A DNA stretch of 64,000 nt, from NCBI GenBank assembly GCA_034670405.1, contig JAXDDX010000024.1, positions 186,001 through 250,000 on the forward strand, read 5' to 3'. This document shows positions 61,170-64,000 of this stretch, one piece after another. The notes under the pieces were generated by a model that saw only the letters and a list, made by a program, of their open reading frames with translations, was not told the origin of the DNA and made no database searches. Origin of the DNA: Hoplostethus atlanticus. Taxonomy: Eukaryota > Chordata > Actinopteri > Trachichthyiformes > Trachichthyidae. Made by a program: the position numbers and the translations under genes. The first letter of the stretch is position 1, and each line of letters opens with the position of its first letter.

Positions 61170-63994
61170 GGGTGTGGGAGTATCCATTCATTAAGTGAGT
61201 CACTGTTTACAGGGTCAGCTCAGCGGGGAGAAGTAAATAAAGTTAAAACTCCATATAGTCACATCACTCTGTTAACGCCACGCCACCGCTGTCGCTTCAA
61301 GCTTTTCCTCATCCTGTCGAACAAGAACGCACCCCAGGGAGTTTTGACGGGTGCCTTTTTTTTTTTTCTTGCTCAGAAGGGAAGCGGAGTGACGGTTTGT
61401 TTTGGCACCCGGCTCATCACGGCTGCCCACATTTTGCTGTTTGTCTTTGAGAGCCTCTCAGAGCCGAGGTGAGATGTGAGAGGCGGAGAGCGACACGAGG
61501 GAGCGCACCACCGCTGTTGCCTACCAACCCGCTAACACACTCAGGACTACAGATCAAAGGCTTATGGGTATTAACAATGTGGTGGCTTCATCACCAGACC
61601 AGAGCTGAGAGGAAACATTGGCAGGAGAGTCGCTTGGCTGTGAAATTGACAATTCTGTCTTTGGATAACTCAATTTCCTAGCTGACTCAAGTTTTAAATG
61701 TCTGAGTTATAAAAATGAGCAGCCTTCACCTAAAACTGGTTTCCAAACACCGAACACAGCAGGTAACACGGTGCTTTGGTTCATAACACCTAAACAAGAG
61801 CTTCATAACAGCTACATAGCCCATTCATGAATCTTGAGTGAGCTTTCACTAGGTGTTCATGTCATACCAGTACTTGGTACAGAAATAGCAATGGTGCAAA
61901 GCGTTGAGTCAGTATATTCAGCTGACATTTCAAAATAAAAGTCCTGAAATTTTATGACTGAATTTTAAAACATGCCATGGACATTTGTGTTATCAAGGTG
62001 CCAGAACTCAGGTGTAACTAAAGGTGTACAAACAGATTCAGTGTCCCTTTATATTCAGCCCCTTTATCCTCACCATCCTCTTCATCTCCTTGGAGACCTG
62101 GTTGCCCCCCAGGTGGTTGTAGAAGGGCCGGTCGGTCCAGTGGCCAGTGTTGTGGGTGACAGAGTTGGTCCTGTGGCGATTCATTTTGGCTATCAAGGCC
62201 TTCTCCTCTTTCTGCAAAGATGAAGGTATAGTGTGGTGTATAAGCAGAAATAAAATACAGTTTAATCACTGAAGCAAAGTAAAAATTTAATTTAATCATT
62301 TAAGCACAGAAGCAATCGTCCAGAAAAGTTGCTTTAAGAAAGCTTATGCAAACAGTTGATACACAATTTTCATCCCAATCTTCTGATTTTGTAAGAGGTG
62401 GCCTGGATGGGGCAAGATCAAGAATCAGGCCATAAAGGTGGGGCTGAAAATCCCTCATTATGTGTTTATTCTCAGCAGGTTTCTTGGAGTATCTTGATTT
62501 TTAATTGTTCACTGGTATGGTAACTTCATTGGTTCAATATAATCTTGTAGTGTGTTTCAATCTTAATGCAAAAGGCTCTTAAAAAGTGCAAATCCCACAC
62601 ACACACACTGTTCCTCAATGGGTAGAGCGTGGCACTGACAATGCCAGGTAGAATCCTCCCACGGGGCCTCACTTGCTAATAAAATGAATGAACTCATGAT
62701 ACTATGGGGAGCGTTGGATAAAAGCATCCACCTGACGACAAATGTTTTTTTTCCTCAAGCAAAATAAATCAGATCTGCTTCTAGGGTGATGTAAAGAGGG
62801 TTTCCGGAGATGCTATCCCTAAGTTTTACTGATCTGGGATCAGAGTGGCACATTGGCCCCAGGAGGTATTCTTTCAAGTAAAAAGTAAGGTAGGTGAGTA
62901 ATGGAACGATCATCTCTCCACAGTCTCCACACAACAGCAAAATGGGAATAGAATATCACTTCACATGATATGCTATCTGTAGTCGTGGCTTGAGATACCA
63001 CTGGAGGACACAGGCATCTGATAAAAGCAACTCATGCAATGGAGCGGGAATAAACTCATTGCTCAATGACACACTATTTGCATGGGAAGGATTCCCAGTT
63101 CATAAATAATGATATATGAGCCACATGAACTGGCTGCAGCGTGCTCTTATCTTGAAGTACAGCTCCATAATTAATAGCACTCTAGTGTTGAATTTACAGA
63201 TAAAACAGTGGTTATGATAATATACTGTATCTAAAATGTCTAGCTCACATTCTTATCTCTGGATTAATTTGGGAATGTTACTGTCACTTTGTCCTTTGGG
63301 GGTGGATTTGTAGAAGGGCAGAACAAAAGCTCAACTTTTAGACTGCCACATTGTGTTGTTGTGTGCCTTCACCATCAGCCCTTGGCTTCAAAACAAAGTG
63401 TTGTCCTGCTAATGGGGCCACAGGGGCATCTGTAAGTGGGTGTATCTGGTTATCTGGGCACTGTCTAGGTGATAGAGGCAGAAAGGGGTCTAGGCCTTCG
63501 TGCCTAGGACATGAGGGCCATACCCTTTTCTGGCTGCAGCCCACAATGAGGTAGGTTTCTATGTTGTGCTTCTTCAGGTAGAGGTTTCTTTCTCCGCCTG
63601 CGCCCGGCTCCACGTCATAGTCTCCATTCAGATAATTCAGAGTAGCCTTGGTGATATGGATGCGTCTGGAATGACAACACAACACACACACACACACACA
63701 CACACCAAAAGCTGTTAGTACGTTTTCATTTCTCAGTTATGTTCAAGTCTGCATTCTACCAAGCAATACACACAGATTTTGGAAAACGGTGCTTTGATTG
63801 CTAGTTTCATGTTCGTCATAATTAGACAGACATACCCGGCTTGGCCCCCAGCCTCCATGTGATTGGCTAGCGTGACGTCATTGGACCAGACGTCAAACTG
63901 CCACTTCCTGAGTCCCAGCACCCCACAATGCACCCTGCCACTGTGGATGCCCACTCTCATGTTCACGTTCACCCCTGTCACCTCCCGTACCAGC
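50115..63994 (-). CDS. adcy5: adcy5, adenylyl cyclase type 5, 3' part (16 exons; 5' exons outside the window)
   Basis: Exons in transcript order: 63836-63994, 63524-63665, 62074-62211, 58660-58682, 57742-57886, 56763-56860, 55739-55826, 54085-54201, 53700-53858, 53120-53295, 52959-52979, 52546-52678, 51795-52058, 51446-51650, 50923-51047, 50115-50243. Phases agree throughout, giving about 706 residues of a protein of roughly 1,260. The enzyme converts ATP to cAMP at the plasma membrane, is stimulated by Gs-alpha and forskolin and inhibited by Gi-alpha and calcium (family knowledge). Seen in order: the end of C1a, the C1b linker, six membrane helices with glycosylation sequons in the last two outer loops, the signalling helix before C2a, and C2a with [20 protein letters not shown] and VKGKGEM, which carry the purine- and phosphate-binding Lys, Asp, Asn, Arg and Lys. 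ADCY6 is very similar; gene order pdia5-sec22a-adcy5 decides for adcy5. Confidence 0.93.
50600..50720 (-). mobile_element. Nonautonomous DNA-element remnant (second copy)
   Basis: The reverse complement contains aagtggaattatctca preceded by acaagtcaaactgc, matching agaagtggaattatctca and acaagtgaaactgc of the copy at 16928-17160. It lies in the last adcy5 intron (50244-50922). Confidence 0.5.
50923..51047 (-). CDS. adcy5: adcy5 exon (C2a, purine-binding Asp and catalytic Asn/Arg)
   Basis: Encodes [20 protein letters not shown] then [20 protein letters not shown] and Q. The [13 protein letters not shown] block holds the Asp that selects adenine and the Asn/Arg pair that stabilises the transition state. 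Acceptor ctccttag, donor CAG|gtgagg. Confidence 0.96.
51446..51650 (-). CDS. adcy5: adcy5 exon (C2a, adenine-binding Lys)
   Basis: Encodes [40 protein letters not shown] and [20 protein letters not shown]. The Lys in KIKTIG contacts the adenine ring in solved C1-C2 structures (family knowledge). Acceptor caccatcag, donor ATAG|gtgag. Confidence 0.96.
51795..52058 (-). CDS. adcy5: adcy5 exon (start of C2a)
   Basis: The 88 codons include [52 protein letters not shown] and [14 protein letters not shown], the start of the second catalytic domain. Acceptor ggccag, donor GAG|gtgaaa. Confidence 0.96.
52516..52541. repeat. (CA)n microsatellite abutting an adcy5 donor
   Basis: Read as (GU)n in the adcy5 transcript, immediately after the gttg donor of the exon at 52546. 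Confidence 0.95.
52546..52678 (-). CDS. adcy5: adcy5 exon (membrane helix 12 and signalling helix)
   Basis: Encodes [20 protein letters not shown] then [20 protein letters not shown] and WKLQ, the invariant linker into C2. Acceptor tcactcag; the donor CAG|gttggt runs straight into a GT microsatellite. Confidence 0.94.
52959..52979 (-). CDS. adcy5: adcy5 21-nt microexon (outer loop, NGT sequon)
   Basis: Between ctcctcag and AG|gtgaga. With the flanking exons it reads I-EPINGT-S, adding an N-glycosylation site in the loop between helices 11 and 12. Exactly seven codons long, so inclusion or skipping both keep the frame. It is needed to align with AC5/AC6, which have an NGTS motif in the same place. 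Confidence 0.85.
53042..53097. repeat. Compound (TC)n(AC)n microsatellite
   Basis: TC run 53042-53072 followed by AC run to 53097, within a 140-bp adcy5 intron (52980-53119), taking up much of it. Confidence 0.95.
53120..53295 (-). CDS. adcy5: adcy5 exon (membrane helices 10 and 11)
   Basis: Helix 10 is [18 protein letters not shown] and helix 11 [20 protein letters not shown], then [12 protein letters not shown]. Acceptor tccctcag, donor AT|gtgagt. Confidence 0.94.
53653..53680. repeat. (CA)n microsatellite
   Basis: A perfect CA run of about 28 bp, 19 bp below the low end of the adcy5 exon at 53700, hence about 20 nt into the downstream intron (read as GU in the transcript). Confidence 0.95.
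53700..53858 (-). CDS. adcy5: adcy5 exon (outer loop between helices 9 and 10)
   Basis: A Cys-rich outer loop with eight or so acidic and basic residues and two N-glycosylation sequons (NIS, NYT): [20 protein letters not shown], then [14 protein letters not shown] and [13 protein letters not shown]. This loop is variable between species, so it is recognised by position and phase. Confidence 0.88.
54085..54201 (-). CDS. adcy5: adcy5 exon (membrane helix 9)
   Basis: The 39 codons encode [20 protein letters not shown] then [19 protein letters not shown]. Acceptor gttgctag, donor ATC|gtaagt. Confidence 0.93.
54202..55738 (-). other. adcy5: adcy5 intron, 1.5 kb
   Basis: Noncoding. It contains a full cAMP-response-element palindrome TGACGTCA at 54782-54789 within a CpG-containing patch (about 54750-54830) and a short CA run at 54893-54909. 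Nothing else was recognised. Confidence 0.75.
55739..55826 (-). CDS. adcy5: adcy5 exon (membrane helix 8)
   Basis: Encodes [20 protein letters not shown] then VSAVYSCFG after completing a His codon. Acceptor tttcgcag, donor GGG|gtgagt. Confidence 0.93.
56763..56860 (-). CDS. adcy5: adcy5 exon (membrane helix 7)
   Basis: [20 protein letters not shown] followed by [12 protein letters not shown], the first helix of the second membrane domain. Acceptor ccccgcag, donor CA|gtgagt. Confidence 0.95.
57465..57558. repeat. (TC)n microsatellite, 94 bp
   Basis: An uninterrupted TC run, read as (GA)n in the adcy5 transcript. Confidence 0.97.
57702..57732. repeat. (GT)n microsatellite next to an adcy5 donor
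   Basis: Read as (CA)n in the transcript, starting 10 nt after the exon 57742-57886. Confidence 0.95.
57742..57886 (-). CDS. adcy5: adcy5 exon (end of C1b, before the second membrane domain)
   Basis: Encodes [40 protein letters not shown] and REPDLEKK, the conserved helical segment before the membrane domain. Acceptor attttcag, donor AAG|gtgatg, with a (CA)n run 10 nt into the intron. Confidence 0.95.
57887..58659 (-). other. adcy5: adcy5 intron, 0.8 kb
   Basis: Noncoding, nothing recognised. Confidence 0.7.
58660..58682 (-). CDS. adcy5: adcy5 23-nt microexon (C1b)
   Basis: Acceptor cttctag, then GFEDPKD plus two bases of Lys, donor AA|gtgagt. It joins KEMKRM to [18 protein letters not shown], as in AC5 of other vertebrates. 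At 23 nt it is not a multiple of three, so skipping it would break the frame. Confidence 0.93.
60183..60230. repeat. (GA)n microsatellite
   Basis: A GA run with one AA interruption, ending in an A-rich tail. Confidence 0.93.
61024..61063. repeat. (GA)n microsatellite
   Basis: A perfect GA run of about 40 bp. Confidence 0.95.
61120..61169. repeat. (GT)n microsatellite
   Basis: A perfect GT run of about 50 bp, 57 bp after the GA run. Confidence 0.95.
62074..62211 (-). CDS. adcy5: adcy5 exon (C1b linker)
   Basis: The 46 codons include [20 protein letters not shown] and [19 protein letters not shown], typical of the AC5/AC6 C1b region. Acceptor tttgcag, donor ATG|gtgagg; phase 0 on both sides. 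Confidence 0.95.
62212..63523 (-). other. adcy5: adcy5 intron, 1.3 kb
   Basis: Noncoding apart from the inserted SINE at 62606-62753. Confidence 0.75.
62606..62753 (+). mobile_element. tRNA-derived SINE (HpaI-like)
   Basis: The head cctcaatgggtagagcgtgg is tRNA-like with an A box; a degenerate B box follows (gtagaatcctcccacggggc). The body ends gcgttggataaaagcatcca, cctgacgacaaatg and a T run. The GGATAAAAGC.TC..CTGA..AAATG tail is typical of HpaI-type SINEs in salmonids and other teleosts (family knowledge). It lies antisense within an adcy5 intron. Confidence 0.7.
63524..63665 (-). CDS. adcy5: adcy5 exon (end of C1a)
   Basis: Encodes [20 protein letters not shown] then [20 protein letters not shown] and CSQKR. 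Acceptor cattccag, donor AGG|gtatgg. Confidence 0.95.
63681..63704. repeat. (CA)n microsatellite upstream of an adcy5 acceptor
   Basis: A CA run 16 bp from the exon at 63524-63665, inside a 170-bp intron; read as (GU)n in the transcript. Confidence 0.93.
63836..63994 (-). CDS. adcy5: adcy5 exon (C1a catalytic core)
   Basis: Encodes [40 protein letters not shown] and [13 protein letters not shown], the second half of C1a. The acceptor ttgcag falls in the last six bases of the window, so the exon is probably complete. The C1a metal-binding aspartates lie in exons beyond the window. Confidence 0.93.
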
Positions 63995-64000
63995 CTGCAA

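Larger units (their letters stand above)
58683..62073 (-). other. adcy5: adcy5 intron, 3.4 kb
   Basis: Noncoding. It contains GA and GT microsatellites (60183-60230, 61024-61063, 61120-61169) and a CTCF-like motif (59652-59664). No coding feature is supported. Confidence 0.75.

Noticed and set aside
62606..62753. Possible tRNA gene
   Set aside because: The tRNA-like head is degenerate and followed by a SINE body and tail.
50115..63994. Identity as adcy6 instead of adcy5
   Set aside because: The two proteins are close in this region, but the neighbours pdia5 and sec22a mark the ADCY5 locus.

Overview
The window is ordinary vertebrate nuclear DNA, almost certainly from a ray-finned (teleost) fish. 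It holds split genes with GT-AG introns, many (CA)n/(GT)n and (CT)n/(GA)n microsatellites, a decayed Tc1/mariner-type transposon, a tRNA-derived SINE with a salmonid/teleost HpaI-like tail, and a long interspersed repeat beginning with AATCAAATCAAATCAAAT that is familiar from many fish genomes. No bacterial, phage, CRISPR or rRNA features were seen. Because genes are split, every coding call was made by joining exons at splice sites with consistent phase.

Three protein-coding genes account for all the coding sequence I can support. (1) 97-30834, plus strand: pdia5, a protein disulfide isomerase with three thioredoxin-type active sites (CGVC, CGHC, CPHC) and a C-terminal KEEL retrieval signal. 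Sixteen coding exons are visible; the signal-peptide exon lies upstream of the window. (2) 38382-43930, plus strand: sec22a, complete, six coding exons, 303 residues; an N-terminal longin domain followed by about four membrane segments. (3) 50115-63994, minus strand: the 3' part of adcy5 (adenylyl cyclase type 5), 16 exons and about 706 residues, from the end of catalytic domain C1a through the second six-helix membrane domain and C2a to the stop codon. The upstream exons lie beyond the right edge.

The order and orientation pdia5> sec22a> <adcy5 match human 3q21.1, which supports adcy5 over its close relative adcy6. The genes do not form one pathway: pdia5 acts in ER oxidative folding, sec22a in ER-Golgi membrane traffic, adcy5 in cAMP signalling at the plasma membrane.

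The noncoding space divides into pdia5 introns (rich in repeats), a repeat-poor 31.7-37.4 kb intergenic stretch, a candidate CpG-containing sec22a promoter near 37.4-37.9 kb, the convergent sec22a/adcy5 3' ends (44.6-47.5 kb) and adcy5 introns. I do not see a new biological system. The observations most worth a second look are a reading-frame conflict in pdia5 exon 13, a repeated intron phase that splits the Trp codon of all three WCxxC motifs, a 21-nt in-frame adcy5 microexon carrying an N-glycosylation sequon, and splice sites embedded in dinucleotide repeats.
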